Shown in pieces: positions 17,153-26,463 of a stretch of DNA of 64,000 nucleotides (the first letter of the stretch is position 1; each line of letters begins with the position of its first letter). The translations under genes were made by a program, and so were the position numbers. A model generated the notes under the pieces. The model worked only from the letters and a program-made list of their open reading frames with translations, searched no databases and was not told where the DNA came from. Origin of the DNA: Euryarchaeota archaeon UBA463 (GTDB lineage: Archaea > Thermoplasmatota > Poseidoniia > Poseidoniales > Thalassarchaeaceae); assembly GCA_002501805.1 (NCBI GenBank), contig DAOI01000011.1, forward strand, positions 11,661-75,660, read 5' to 3'.

Positions 17153-18688
17153 CTAGTCATTCCACTTTGGTATTTGCATGTCATCGGTCCTTCTGGAATA
17201 GAATATTGAAGATACAAAGAACAAAATCGAAATCAGTAAAACAATTACGGCAATGGGGAAATCATTTCCTTGATCTGAACGGGATAATTCTACTGTAATT
17301 GTAGAAAAGTCATCATCGTCATCAATTACTTCAAGAGTCAAAAGAAGGGTATCATTAGCATCACCTTCTGGCCATACCAGAGTTCTTTCACAGCCTTCGT
17401 AAATAGTCCTGAAATTAATCTTCCAAACGCATCTAAGGCCATCTAGATCATTTGTTGTGTCTATGGAGTCGGATGCATCTAGTGTCCATTCATCTAAGTC
17501 GGGGAGTTTGAAATTATCTCCATCAGTTAGAGACTGGTCCGAAACAACTAATTTAGCCACTGGAGGTAGATTTTCTATAGAAAAGGAAGTACTTGTGTAG
17601 TCTGTTTTTCCTTGAATATCGGAAACTAGAAGAGATAGCTCAAAATTACCTGAAATAACATCCTGAACTATGAAATAACTAAATTCACCACCTTCTTTAA
17701 TCTCCATTAGAACATTACCTGATGTTTCCAAACTGACTAGGGTCCAGACATAATTCAAACCTTCCTTTCCCCAATATTGATCATATGATGATCCAGCATC
17801 AAAAATTAAATCGCCATCTCCTTCCATGGAGGAGGAAACCCCTTCAATAATTGCTACTGGATCAGAATTATCGATCTTTGAAACGAAGCATAGCGATTGC
17901 ATTATTGAAGAGCTTTGATGTGAAGATGTGAATAGCCATAATGAGAACCAACCGTCTTCAAGCATTGATGAGTCTACAGTCTCAGAAAATTCACCATATG
18001 ATGAAAAATTACTAATAGAATCTGCAATATCTCCTGAAATGTCGTCGAAGGATGATATTTCAGGATTTTCTGAGCACGCGTTTGCAGAGTTATCAGAACT
18101 AATTGCCATTGTTAAAACATCTACTGGAAGATTATTTTGAGAGAAAGTCCGACCTGAAATTTCTATTCGCTCGCTGAAAGTAAGATATTCCCCATTTACG
18201 ATTGCCCAATCATCTATAACTAGTGCAGGCATGTTAGTAACTCCGGTAAAGAATACACTAGAGATTGATGATGACAGATGATTAGCCGATGTTGTCACAC
18301 TGATAAAACAAGTACAGTTAGTAATTGAGGATGAATCGATGGTGAATTCCCATAACCATCTTGATAGCCCATCATCTTGATTTGACGTAGATGGATATAT
18401 TTCCAAGGAAGTCGGGTTCGATACGTTCGTCGTAATACCGTCACTGGAGAGTCTAATGATTTGCCACTCCGTAGAGTCGGGTAAAGTTGATGCGACGGTA
18501 AAACCAGATATTGTATTATTACCGGATAAAGTCATACCTAAATCTTGATCAAAGCCTAACAATGGCGGATCTGAGATATCCATGTTATCCGAGTAAAATT
18601 GGTAATTATCATCATCAATCAACGAATCTGTAGAATGAAATGAGAGTATGATTAGCAGTGAGAACAGCATTGCCAGTTTGCTACTCAT
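17153..18688 (-). CDS. Secreted membrane-anchored protein with PKD-like domains
   Basis: Surface protein of about 511 residues. It has an N-terminal signal peptide (SSKLAMLFSLLIILSFHS), a Ser/Thr/Asp-rich external region and one C-terminal transmembrane helix (FPIAVIVLLISILFFVSSIFY) followed by a short basic cytoplasmic tail. Two stretches in the second half resemble PKD-type beta sandwiches (DAGSSYDQ...YVWTL and LDASDSIDTTNDLDGLRCVWKI). The start chosen is the ATG at 18688 because it opens the signal peptide; a TTG at 18727 would extend into the gap. Such proteins are common in marine euryarchaea as adhesion or envelope components. The specific role is unknown. Confidence 0.75.
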   Translation of the reverse strand: MSSKLAMLFSLLIILSFHSTDSLIDDDNYQFYSDNMDISDPPLLGFDQDLGMTLSGNNTISGFTVASTLPDSTEWQIIRLSSDGITTNVSNPTSLEIYPSTSNQDDGLSRWLWEFTIDSSSITNCTCFISVTTSANHLSSSISSVFFTGVTNMPALVIDDWAIVNGEYLTFSERIEISGRTFSQNNLPVDVLTMAISSDNSANACSENPEISSFDDISGDIADSISNFSSYGEFSETVDSSMLEDGWFSLWLFTSSHQSSSIMQSLCFVSKIDNSDPVAIIEGVSSSMEGDGDLIFDAGSSYDQYWGKEGLNYVWTLVSLETSGNVLMEIKEGGEFSYFIVQDVISGNFELSLLVSDIQGKTDYTSTSFSIENLPPVAKLVVSDQSLTDGDNFKLPDLDEWTLDASDSIDTTNDLDGLRCVWKINFRTIYEGCERTLVWPEGDANDTLLLTLEVIDDDDDFSTITVELSRSDQGNDFPIAVIVLLISILFFVSSIFYSRRTDDMQIPKWND

Positions 18689-18733
18689 GACTTTCGCTAA
18701 TAGGGAAGTGATTTGAACTTCTTGCAATATTGA

Positions 18734-19780
18734 TTATCGATCTGAAATTCTTAACTTCCAAGAAAGCTCTTCCAGCCAAAGCTGTAACGTGGAGCTATCG
18801 ACGAATTCCTGGCTGGCTTCTGCGGACAAGATACATTCGCAAGCAGCGGCTGAAAGAGCTGCAGCATCTACGACATCCAAACCATTTCCTAGGGCGGCCG
18901 CTAGAGCAGTAGCAGCAGCATCGTTAAGCCCGATTTGTTGTTTGGGAGCATCTGCCCTGCAGGGAAAGAATACTCTACTCCCATTATCAGAATGGAGTGT
19001 TACTCCATTGACCCCCCCTAAGACCAGCAATGCGCCCCAATCGTAGGTTTCGATAAGTTGGCTGGCGGCTTCATCCAAAGAAGTGGTCATTAGCCTTTTA
19101 TTTTGAAGCTCGAGGCCTCTGATGCCAAAAATAACTATATCAGCACCCCTACTTCTAGACAAACCGGTTAGCTTTGGGTCGACAATGCAGGGAATTCCTA
19201 GATTCTTGGCGGCTGAGATTAATACTTCTGAGCCCTCCTCTGTAATGACGCCCTTATTATAATCAGAAATCACTAAGGCTTGGCTTCCTGATAATGATTT
19301 CAAGGATGCCTTGGTTAGGAACTCGCTGATACTAGGATCTAGCTCATCTAGAGGTCCTCTGTCGGCCTGAAGTAATATTTGTTCTTGGTCAAGTAGATTC
19401 TCCCTACTGCCATAGAATCTTATTTTTGTTAATGTATTTCTTCCCTCGACTTCGATTATACCAGAAGTATCTATCCCGTCTTCACCAAGAGTTTTGATTA
19501 TGCATTTTCCTTCATTATCGTCTCCAACGGAGCTATGCAGATCGACGGACAGTCCTAATGAGCTAAGTCCTCTTGCAATGTGGGCGGCTGCTCCTGGAGA
19601 TTCCTCGGAGTAAATGACCCTAAGAGCAGGTACAGGAGCAGTAGAATTGAGATTATTAGCATAACCATGATGGTATCTATCCAGCATAACGTCACCAATC
19701 AGTGTAACCCTAGTTCCTTCAACTTCCCCCAAAAGAGTGACCAGAGTTTGTAGTGATTCGGCTTCATTGTACACTGACAT
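18734..19780 (-). CDS. PfkB-family sugar kinase, RfaE/HldE domain I-like
   Basis: Ribokinase-fold protein of 348 residues most like domain I of HldE/RfaE (heptose-7-phosphate kinase). It has GDVMLDRYHHG at residues 29-39, the glycine motif SPGAAAHIARGL, VISDYNKG near 170-177 and VDPKLTG at 200-206. The ATP/catalytic motif usually written GAGD reads GLND (284-287). The catalytic Asp287 is kept, but the anion-hole Ala and Gly are replaced. No cytidylyltransferase domain follows. The start is the ATG at 19780; a GTG at 19840 could add 20 residues. It may phosphorylate a sugar for surface glycans, or may have lost activity. It is 45 bp upstream of the surface-protein gene. Confidence 0.72.
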   Translation of the reverse strand: MSVYNEAESLQTLVTLLGEVEGTRVTLIGDVMLDRYHHGYANNLNSTAPVPALRVIYSEESPGAAAHIARGLSSLGLSVDLHSSVGDDNEGKCIIKTLGEDGIDTSGIIEVEGRNTLTKIRFYGSRENLLDQEQILLQADRGPLDELDPSISEFLTKASLKSLSGSQALVISDYNKGVITEEGSEVLISAAKNLGIPCIVDPKLTGLSRSRGADIVIFGIRGLELQNKRLMTTSLDEAASQLIETYDWGALLVLGGVNGVTLHSDNGSRVFFPCRADAPKQQIGLNDAAATALAAALGNGLDVVDAAALSAAACECILSAEASQEFVDSSTLQLWLEELSWKLRISDR

Positions 19781-19854
19781 GGCACTTGGAGAGGGAGACA
19801 GGAAATGATATTTCTGGACCGAGGGAATGAAATTGAACACCCTTTAGGAAGAGC

Positions 19855-20838
19855 ATGGAGCGTAATCACGGACTTTGGCATTTTAAAGAAAAGTCTGCTG
19901 ATAGATTATGGCATAAGTCTGCAATTGGTAAGCCTGCTGAAGGAGGGGGACTACACATGAATACAGTAGAGCTCCTCTTCTGTGTGAACCATAGAAACAT
20001 AGATCCGCCCGATGGAAACTTGATTCTAGATGAATTGAAAGAAAACCCAAATTTTCTCGTCCAATATGCCGCTATGGAAGCTCTAAGGATTCCAGGAAAT
20101 AAGGTAGTCCTGAACATAGATCAATGGAATTCTAACTATGATTTTGAAAAAAATAGTTGGGCTATGAGATGGCCTTCAAACTTACATCCAAGGGAAAGTG
20201 ACCCTGTTTCGGAGTTACAAATATTCAATTCAAATGATGCAATAGTCCCTGAGGAATTATACTCATGGTGCAAGGGGGTAGAGTACAAGGGACTAATTCC
20301 AGAAATTATAGTGGTCGACGAGGAGGGTTCCGCTGTAACATATCGAATATCAATTGAAGACCCCCGAGGAGAGTTAGGGGAGTACTCTGAAATTGATATT
20401 GATACTGACTCGTTATATGAGATATCTAGTGGAGGATATTTCATAGCTAATTTGGATATTGAAGAAGACAGAGTTTCTGAAAGATTACTCGGTGGAGGAA
20501 TTACCAATTCCGCATTTAGATCATTGTTAGATGGAGAAGAAGATACACGTGCCATAGTTTTACTTGATTTGTTGAACAGAGGTCTAAATCCAAAATCAGG
20601 ATTTAAGTATGGGACAAAGTGGAGGTGTTATGAGGGTAATGTTGGCGAATCTCATGCTCCCTGGTTAGTTGCAGATCCTGAGAATATTCCAAGTGACTGG
20701 AACGAAGCTTGTCTAGCTTCTAGATTGGCTTCTGGAGTAAATAAAACATGGTTAATGCCTATTTTCATAAGTAGTGAGATTGACTATATTTCTATTTCTC
20801 GGCCACCAACTGATTCAAGGTGGAGCACTCCACGTTAG
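19855..20838 (+). CDS. endA: tRNA-splicing endonuclease EndA
   Basis: Cuts the bulge-helix-bulge of pre-tRNA and pre-rRNA introns. The C-terminal catalytic domain shows the full triad: Tyr259 in WRCYEG, His267 in ESHAPWLV and Lys297 in SGVNKTWL, with GLNPKSGFKYG before it. At 327 residues it fits the two-repeat (alpha2, Archaeoglobus/Thermoplasma-like) form, in which the N-terminal half is a degenerate, inactive copy. The N-terminus (LWHKSAIGK...NTVELLFCVNHRN) matches the N-terminal EndA domain and supports the ATG at 19855 over an internal one. The gene is divergent from the sugar kinase and overlaps the 3' end of the M6-like protease gene by 4 bp. Confidence 0.85.
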   Translation: MERNHGLWHFKEKSADRLWHKSAIGKPAEGGGLHMNTVELLFCVNHRNIDPPDGNLILDELKENPNFLVQYAAMEALRIPGNKVVLNIDQWNSNYDFEKNSWAMRWPSNLHPRESDPVSELQIFNSNDAIVPEELYSWCKGVEYKGLIPEIIVVDEEGSAVTYRISIEDPRGELGEYSEIDIDTDSLYEISSGGYFIANLDIEEDRVSERLLGGGITNSAFRSLLDGEEDTRAIVLLDLLNRGLNPKSGFKYGTKWRCYEGNVGESHAPWLVADPENIPSDWNEACLASRLASGVNKTWLMPIFISSEIDYISISRPPTDSRWSTPR

Positions 20839-22787
20839 TCATCTTGATCTCTTCCCAAAACGATACTAAAAGCAAGGAGTATGGATATCGCCAGTAGTCC
20901 ATTAGAAGGTTGAGAAATCCATCCTAATATCCCATCTCCCGTTAGAGAAGACTCGGCAATTAGTGTAACCTTGACCCTCTGCTCCACAGAGTAATCGTCC
21001 TGGAATACAATCTCCCCCCTCGCGTACATTCCGGGAGTCAATAGTCCGTCAGGTTGAATCGTGAGTACTAGATTATCACCAGAAAGCACCTCTCCTTGAG
21101 TTTCTGAAGTAGCAATCCTACTAACGGCCCCTTCTATGGCTATATCGTAGTTCCTGGATCCCGTACCAATCATAGAGATTGGAATGGAAATTGTTGATTC
21201 CTGGTCCCACTTTATGACGTGCTCTATCTCTTGGTAGGGGATTCTATGTCCAATGGCCTGCCAGTCTATTCTGAGATTTTCTGGAGTTTTTCCCTTGCAA
21301 CCAATATTGCCGTTGAGAATACCAATCTCTTGATTCGTATCTGAAAATTGGAGAATGGGTATAGTAGTGATTCCAGCAGGTATCTCAATTTCAATTGGTT
21401 CGGGAGTTGTTAAATCGTTACTGGTATTGATTACCAGGGTACATGGTAATTGCGTATTTACTGACGCGTAGGCGCTCTCTCCTTCGATTAGTTGTATTGG
21501 CGACCTAGGTGTAAGAATCCTATCAGTGAATTCATTGTTTGGAATAATTTCCAATGAAGCGTTTGCCTGTCCAATATTAGTAATTGAAACATACCATGGA
21601 ACTAACCTGCCTCTGTTATCCCTGATTAAGTGCCCTTCAGATCCAAAAGAATCACCAGTCTGGAAAGTATCCCCACTGCTCCCACTATCACGATTTCTCA
21701 GTAGAGCTTGATCTCCATCTGCCTCGATAATCATCACCCAAGGATTTTTTGGGTCTCTATTGACTGTATTGTCATTTGTGTTTCCATTATTTCTATCTAG
21801 ATATTCCACAATAAGTCCAGCACCGGGAAGGGCAGAGTCGAAGCCACTATCTGCTCTGTAAGTAATTAGTACGGACTCACCTGGTGCGGTGTCTATGGAA
21901 ACAACTCTAGTGTTGTTTAGTGTAGAGCTCATTGGATATAAGGTAATATTTTGACTCAATTCGGGATTAACTGATTCGATACCGAGTCCATTGATTGTCA
22001 CAAGTGTTGCACCTCCGGGCATCGCGGGTATCATGGCATTGCCATTCCAACTTCCGCTGGCCATTATATCCCAGTCTCCTAATCCATTCCAGGTTCTGGA
22101 AGGCAGGTCAGAATTAACATCATACAGGTCATATGCGCCCATCTGATGGATCATTTCATGGACAAGGGTCCCCAAACCTGATTCAAGAGAGGAAATGGTG
22201 TAATGCTTAATTTCCCACTCGCCAATTTCAATCGGTGTTGCGAGTGTAGAGAAATGACTCCAAATTGAGTCTGCAGGTCCTCCAGATTCCTGAGCGTTCC
22301 CTGAATGCAATATAAGGAGCCTGTCTAAGGTGCCGTCTCCATTTATGTCCCAATCTGATAGATCCAATCCAGAAAGTAGATTTTTAGCGGCAATCTCTAC
22401 TAATTTATCGACACCCATTCCATTATTTCCTACGTCTCTATCATCTTGTGAGTCTGCACCCCAATATGATTCGGCAAACTCGGAAACCCAAACATCATCT
22501 GTAACGGTAACTTGCAGTGTTGAGGACCCGCCTGAGAGTTGCTGGACGTATTCCTCTGCTGAACCGTTACCCTGCAGTAGAGATGACGTGATCGACTCAG
22601 AATGTGGCGAGTTAGGGAATGAAACCCTGAGGACTAACCACCTCTCATCAATCTGTAAACCGACGAGATCTGAAGACTCATCGGTTTCTTCGAAATCGTA
22701 ATGAGAGTCTACTAAATCTGGATTCAAATTGACGAAGATGCCTCCCATGAGGATTAGGACAGCAATGACAACCCTGAGGATTTTCAC
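20835..22787 (-). CDS. Secreted M6-like metalloprotease, membrane anchored
   Basis: Extracellular zinc protease of about 650 residues related to the immune inhibitor A (M6) family. It has an N-terminal signal peptide (RVVIAVLILMGGIFVN) and the zinc site H210-E-x2-H214 with the third ligand Asp220 in VHEMIHQMGAYD. The downstream M6 motif GLGDWDIMASGSWNG follows at about 235-249. Beta-rich domains come after it, and a C-terminal helix (LLAISILLAFSIVLG) anchors it in the membrane. The start is a GTG. It probably degrades proteins outside the cell, feeding the aminopeptidases and peptide uptake of a heterotrophic lifestyle. It sits downstream of tatC on the same strand, after a 50 bp gap. Confidence 0.85.
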   Translation of the reverse strand: MKILRVVIAVLILMGGIFVNLNPDLVDSHYDFEETDESSDLVGLQIDERWLVLRVSFPNSPHSESITSSLLQGNGSAEEYVQQLSGGSSTLQVTVTDDVWVSEFAESYWGADSQDDRDVGNNGMGVDKLVEIAAKNLLSGLDLSDWDINGDGTLDRLLILHSGNAQESGGPADSIWSHFSTLATPIEIGEWEIKHYTISSLESGLGTLVHEMIHQMGAYDLYDVNSDLPSRTWNGLGDWDIMASGSWNGNAMIPAMPGGATLVTINGLGIESVNPELSQNITLYPMSSTLNNTRVVSIDTAPGESVLITYRADSGFDSALPGAGLIVEYLDRNNGNTNDNTVNRDPKNPWVMIIEADGDQALLRNRDSGSSGDTFQTGDSFGSEGHLIRDNRGRLVPWYVSITNIGQANASLEIIPNNEFTDRILTPRSPIQLIEGESAYASVNTQLPCTLVINTSNDLTTPEPIEIEIPAGITTIPILQFSDTNQEIGILNGNIGCKGKTPENLRIDWQAIGHRIPYQEIEHVIKWDQESTISIPISMIGTGSRNYDIAIEGAVSRIATSETQGEVLSGDNLVLTIQPDGLLTPGMYARGEIVFQDDYSVEQRVKVTLIAESSLTGDGILGWISQPSNGLLAISILLAFSIVLGRDQDD

Positions 22788-22837
22788 ATGTATCGGTACT
22801 ATACGTGGGCTTTCAATGCAGTGTTATATTGGATTGA

Positions 22838-23572
22838 TTAGTTATCGTTACCGCTTAATGGAACAAACTTAGAGAGGAAGTCGCAAAAAAGGATAATTGA
22901 GGCAGATATGAGTATTCTCAAACCATCAAATGTTGAGGGCAGAGTTAGAATCAGAAGACCGAGGCATATTATGATCAGTCTTGGTCTGGCCCAGTGATAG
23001 ATCCCAATTTCTCCGTTTGTGAATCTGATTATTGTTAATGAATTTAACAAAACTGCCCATACAATGGTCACCCATGTAATTCCTATTGCAAGTTTTGTTA
23101 ATTCTGCCACATCATATCTGGGACTAACGTTATCTAACTCGAACAGTGAAGATGCGGTATTTGCCATCTCGGGAACAAACCAGAACCATATTACAAAAAT
23201 CAATAGTGGGAGTATGAATGAATTGATGAGAAGAACTGTCCTCAGCCATCTGTATTCGTGAGGATAGAGTCCCGGTTTTGCGAATCTGAATACCATGTAT
23301 GATGAAATCGGAATTACAGTTGTCATAGACATTAATATTGAAAATGACCACTTTATTTCTACCCATTCGAAAGGCGAATAAACGACTAGATTCTTTGAAT
23401 CGTCATTGAAAGTAAATGAGTGGGTCCATTCTGTCAGTAAGACAGTTGAAGCAAGAGACCAAAGTATGGAGAATAAAGCTACTAGGATTACAGTTGACCT
23501 AATTATAGAGTACAAATCTTGGAAATGATTTGAAAGGGGCTTAGGTGATGAAAGGGAAGCATTATCTGTCAT
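22838..23572 (-). CDS. tatC: Twin-arginine translocase subunit TatC
   Basis: Integral membrane protein of 244 residues with six predicted helices. This is the core of the Tat pathway, which exports folded, often cofactor-bearing proteins with RR signal peptides. TatC features include the first-loop motif YSPFEWVEIKW, the conserved FxxPGLYPHEYRWL segment with its Glu, and a long second external loop after VPEM. It is diverged from model TatC proteins but the order of motifs is right. Its start abuts the stop of the upstream CxCH protein gene, so they are co-transcribed. No tatA is present in the window. Confidence 0.82.
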   Translation of the reverse strand: MTDNASLSSPKPLSNHFQDLYSIIRSTVILVALFSILWSLASTVLLTEWTHSFTFNDDSKNLVVYSPFEWVEIKWSFSILMSMTTVIPISSYMVFRFAKPGLYPHEYRWLRTVLLINSFILPLLIFVIWFWFVPEMANTASSLFELDNVSPRYDVAELTKLAIGITWVTIVWAVLLNSLTIIRFTNGEIGIYHWARPRLIIICLGLLILTLPSTFDGLRILISASIILFCDFLSKFVPLSGNDN

Positions 23573-24637
23573 CTATAGACGATCCTTGACATCGGGTGAA
23601 ACTCTAGCCGCTAAAATAGTTCGATACACCCCGTAAGCGAAAAGAGCGCTGGCAAGGAATGCGCATCCCGTTAGGAAGGCGGTTAAATCGGTTACCTTGG
23701 TACCCTCTTCTACCACAGCAGGAGGGGGGAAGTAAATCGGAGTCTCAGAAGAAGCCCATCTAATGGCAATCAAAAACGATACTATACTCATGAGAGCCCT
23801 CCTAAGTGCTTGTGGATATGCCAGTTCGGTAGCTAAGAACTCAGGACCATCATCGTATTTTCTTTCTAGAATCTCCCTCTGCACTAATGCCCCTACTAAC
23901 AGAGCCGTAAGACTGGTCCAGAAGAATAGGTTCCCCTGAGTGAAAACTCTATGTGACAAAGCCTCTTGTCTTTCAGCTTCCCTCTGGGCTTCTGATTCTT
24001 CTATCAGAAAAAGCGTATCATAGTCGCCCACAGAGACTGTCCTGGTCTCCAAAGTAGCACCCGAATCACCAGATTCAATTGTATCCGGTGAGTTTATTGT
24101 GAAAGAGAGAATATTCCACCAATCTTCATCACCTGGAGCTCCGTCCCCATTAACAGAATTTCCCGCCAACCAGAAATGTACATGTCCTGTATCATTTGAG
24201 GGAGCGGTCCAGGTGATCTGCCATATTCCATCAGAGTCAGTTTCTGAATGAGATATATCTGATGGGGCTCCTTCAGCTTCCCTAATATCCTCACCTTCTG
24301 GCCACGAGAACTCACCAATACCATCCGATGTCATCAGGAATCCTCCCTCAGTATTGCCGTCACCACCAGAAAGTGTGAGGGAGTCTGCTACCTTGATCGT
24401 CATGTCATAGGACTGATCTAGCTCATACATGACGGGGACGCCGGTAACCATCACTACGGCTCTGGTAGATGCTGCTCCGTTATTGTGGCATGAGCACCCA
24501 TACTTCACTGTAGGATCTCCATCGGAGTTCTCATAGCCCGGGCCCGAACTCATTCCCATGGCAGGAATTGACATTATAGATAGCACCAGAAGTATCGCAA
24601 ACGCCCTCTTGACACCGCCGACCATGCGCACGCCCAT
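23573..24637 (-). CDS. Exported membrane protein with a CxCH motif
   Basis: Not a named family. A signal peptide (RAFAILLVLSIMSIPAMGMSS) leads to an external region of about 200 residues that begins with YGCSCHNNG. It then has a Reeler/fibronectin-like beta region (FLMTSDGIGEF, WTAPSNDTGHVHFWL, VNGDGAPGDEDWW). Three transmembrane helices follow, in the C-terminal 150 residues. Related exported proteins often have CxxCH; here the spacing is one residue shorter, so covalent haem by the usual route is doubtful. Starts at ATG 24682, 24637 or 24625 are all possible; I favour 24637 for the signal peptide. The gene lies between pntB and tatC on the same strand. Confidence 0.7.
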   Translation of the reverse strand: MGVRMVGGVKRAFAILLVLSIMSIPAMGMSSGPGYENSDGDPTVKYGCSCHNNGAASTRAVVMVTGVPVMYELDQSYDMTIKVADSLTLSGGDGNTEGGFLMTSDGIGEFSWPEGEDIREAEGAPSDISHSETDSDGIWQITWTAPSNDTGHVHFWLAGNSVNGDGAPGDEDWWNILSFTINSPDTIESGDSGATLETRTVSVGDYDTLFLIEESEAQREAERQEALSHRVFTQGNLFFWTSLTALLVGALVQREILERKYDDGPEFLATELAYPQALRRALMSIVSFLIAIRWASSETPIYFPPPAVVEEGTKVTDLTAFLTGCAFLASALFAYGVYRTILAARVSPDVKDRL

Positions 24638-24697
24638 GTGACTATCCGGAGCATGCGACAAATAACCGTTGCTCGGAGTCATGTACGTGTCCACCAA

Positions 24698-26143
24698 TTA
24701 TAATTCTTTAACAGCAGTATTCAGTTGATTCATCATTTTCTTTCCATCACCGAACAGCATCATGGTTTTATCCATGTAAAACAAATCATTGTCCACGCCT
24801 GCGTACCCTACTGAGAGACTTCTCTTGATGATAACAACAACTGATGATTTATCGACATCTAATATTGGCATTCCTGCTAATGGGCCTTCTCCGGATCTAG
24901 AAGCGGGATTGGTAGTATCATTAGCACCTATCACAATGGCTACATCGCAGTCAGGGAACTCGGAATTTATTTCATCCATCTCGATTAGTTTCTCATAAGG
25001 AACGTTTGCCTCAGCTAAAAGGACGTTCATGTGTCCCGGCATCCTTCCTGCTACTGGATGGATAGCATAGAGTACCTCACAGTCCATTGATTCCATCAAA
25101 TCTGCAAATTCCTTTACTGCGTGCTGACTCTGACTGACTGCCATACCGTAGCCTGGCACAACAATGACTTTCTGAGCTCCGTCAAGCACCATTGCTACTT
25201 CTTCTGGATCGCTTCCAACCTTTGTTCTTGTCAATTGATCTTTCTCTCCAGAACCACCAAATGCTTTGAAAAGGACATCATAAAGCTCTCTATTCATGGC
25301 CTTGCACATTATGAAAGTCAGAATAAGTCCAGCGGCTCCAACCATGGATCCTGCTATGATTAATACATTGTTACCAATTACAAAACCAGTAAATGCGGCC
25401 GCTATTCCTGATAGTGAGTTTAGTAGGCTTACAACCACAGGCATATCTGCTCCACCAATCGGCAATACGAACAAAATTCCTAGTAAGGTAGATGTCGCCA
25501 CCAACGAATATATCCACGTCTTATCTTCTGGCTCATGTATGGTCATGGCGATGAGTGCTATGGATGATAGTAGTAACAGTACTTTGACATAATTGAGCCA
25601 TGGAGGGCCCCAAGTTGGAAATGAAACCCATTTACTTCTTCCTCTGTCGTCCTTCTTACTGAACGGAATATAGAATCCTCCCTTTAATTTCATCATAGCA
25701 ACAAGACTACCGGAGAGTGTGATCCATCCAACTAAGGCTGAAAGCCCAATTGCGATCCAGATTGCATATAGCTCAACGCCAGGTTCTGGGACTCCATCAG
25801 ATATCCTCTTCAGTACTTCGGATAATCCGACGAGAGCTGAGGCCGCTCCCCCAAACCCATTGAACAGGGCAACTAGTTCGGGCATCCCCGTCATCTCGAC
25901 ACGAGTTGCCATTAGATAGCCTATCAGAGAGCCAATAGCGAGGCCTCCAACAATGAGTTCCCAGCCAATTATTCCCTCGGATTGAAGTTTCAGAAGGGTG
26001 ACAAGCACTGCAAGTAGCATCCCTTGGGCACCAAGTCTATTGCCAGAGGGAGCTGTTCTAGGACTAGAAAGTCTCTTTATCCCTACAATGAACATGGATG
26101 CTGACAATAGGTATCCAATGTCCCATATTACAGGATCGACCAT
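24698..26143 (-). CDS. pntB: NAD(P) transhydrogenase subunit beta
   Basis: Third gene of the proton-translocating transhydrogenase, which uses the proton gradient to reduce NADP with NADH. The 481-residue protein has about nine membrane helices (dII). The C-terminal NADP-binding dIII contains PGYGMAVSQSQHAV, IHPVAGRMPGHMNVLLAEA, VIGANDTTNP, GMPILDVDKS and KRSLSVGYAGVDN, all strongly conserved. It overlaps the stop of pntA2 by one base. The enzyme supplies NADPH for lipid, folate and nucleotide synthesis. Confidence 0.96.
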   Translation of the reverse strand: MVDPVIWDIGYLLSASMFIVGIKRLSSPRTAPSGNRLGAQGMLLAVLVTLLKLQSEGIIGWELIVGGLAIGSLIGYLMATRVEMTGMPELVALFNGFGGAASALVGLSEVLKRISDGVPEPGVELYAIWIAIGLSALVGWITLSGSLVAMMKLKGGFYIPFSKKDDRGRSKWVSFPTWGPPWLNYVKVLLLLSSIALIAMTIHEPEDKTWIYSLVATSTLLGILFVLPIGGADMPVVVSLLNSLSGIAAAFTGFVIGNNVLIIAGSMVGAAGLILTFIMCKAMNRELYDVLFKAFGGSGEKDQLTRTKVGSDPEEVAMVLDGAQKVIVVPGYGMAVSQSQHAVKEFADLMESMDCEVLYAIHPVAGRMPGHMNVLLAEANVPYEKLIEMDEINSEFPDCDVAIVIGANDTTNPASRSGEGPLAGMPILDVDKSSVVVIIKRSLSVGYAGVDNDLFYMDKTMMLFGDGKKMMNQLNTAVKEL

Positions 26144-26463
26144 CAGTTGCCACCTCTTCTCTTCTTACCAGCAATCATCTCCAGCATCCTATTTGTGACC
26201 ATGAAACCACCGACAACATTTATTGTCGCCATTACTAAAGCTAGGAAAGCCAGAACCGCGGCCAAGGACGTATCCATTCCACTAAAACTCTCATTGGAAA
26301 GAATTAGTGCCCCTACAATTGTGATTCCAGAGATTGCATTAGCACCGGACATTAGAGGAGTATGCAACGTAGGGGGAACCTTGCTAATTAGCTCAAATCC
26401 TAGAAAAATAGCAAGTACGAATACGGTTATGCTCCCAATCAGTGCGGTTAATGTTAGTGACAC
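26143..26463 (-). CDS. pntA2: NAD(P) transhydrogenase subunit alpha, membrane part
   Basis: Small membrane subunit of 106 residues with three to four helices, equivalent to the C-terminal membrane part of E. coli PntA. The motif PPTLHTPLMSGANAISGI is highly conserved in this subunit. It overlaps both neighbours by a single base, consistent with translational coupling and fixed stoichiometry. The split alpha subunit is the three-gene form seen in Rhodospirillum and in the archaea that have this enzyme. Confidence 0.95.
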   Translation of the reverse strand: MSLTLTALIGSITVFVLAIFLGFELISKVPPTLHTPLMSGANAISGITIVGALILSNESFSGMDTSLAAVLAFLALVMATINVVGGFMVTNRMLEMIAGKKRRGGN

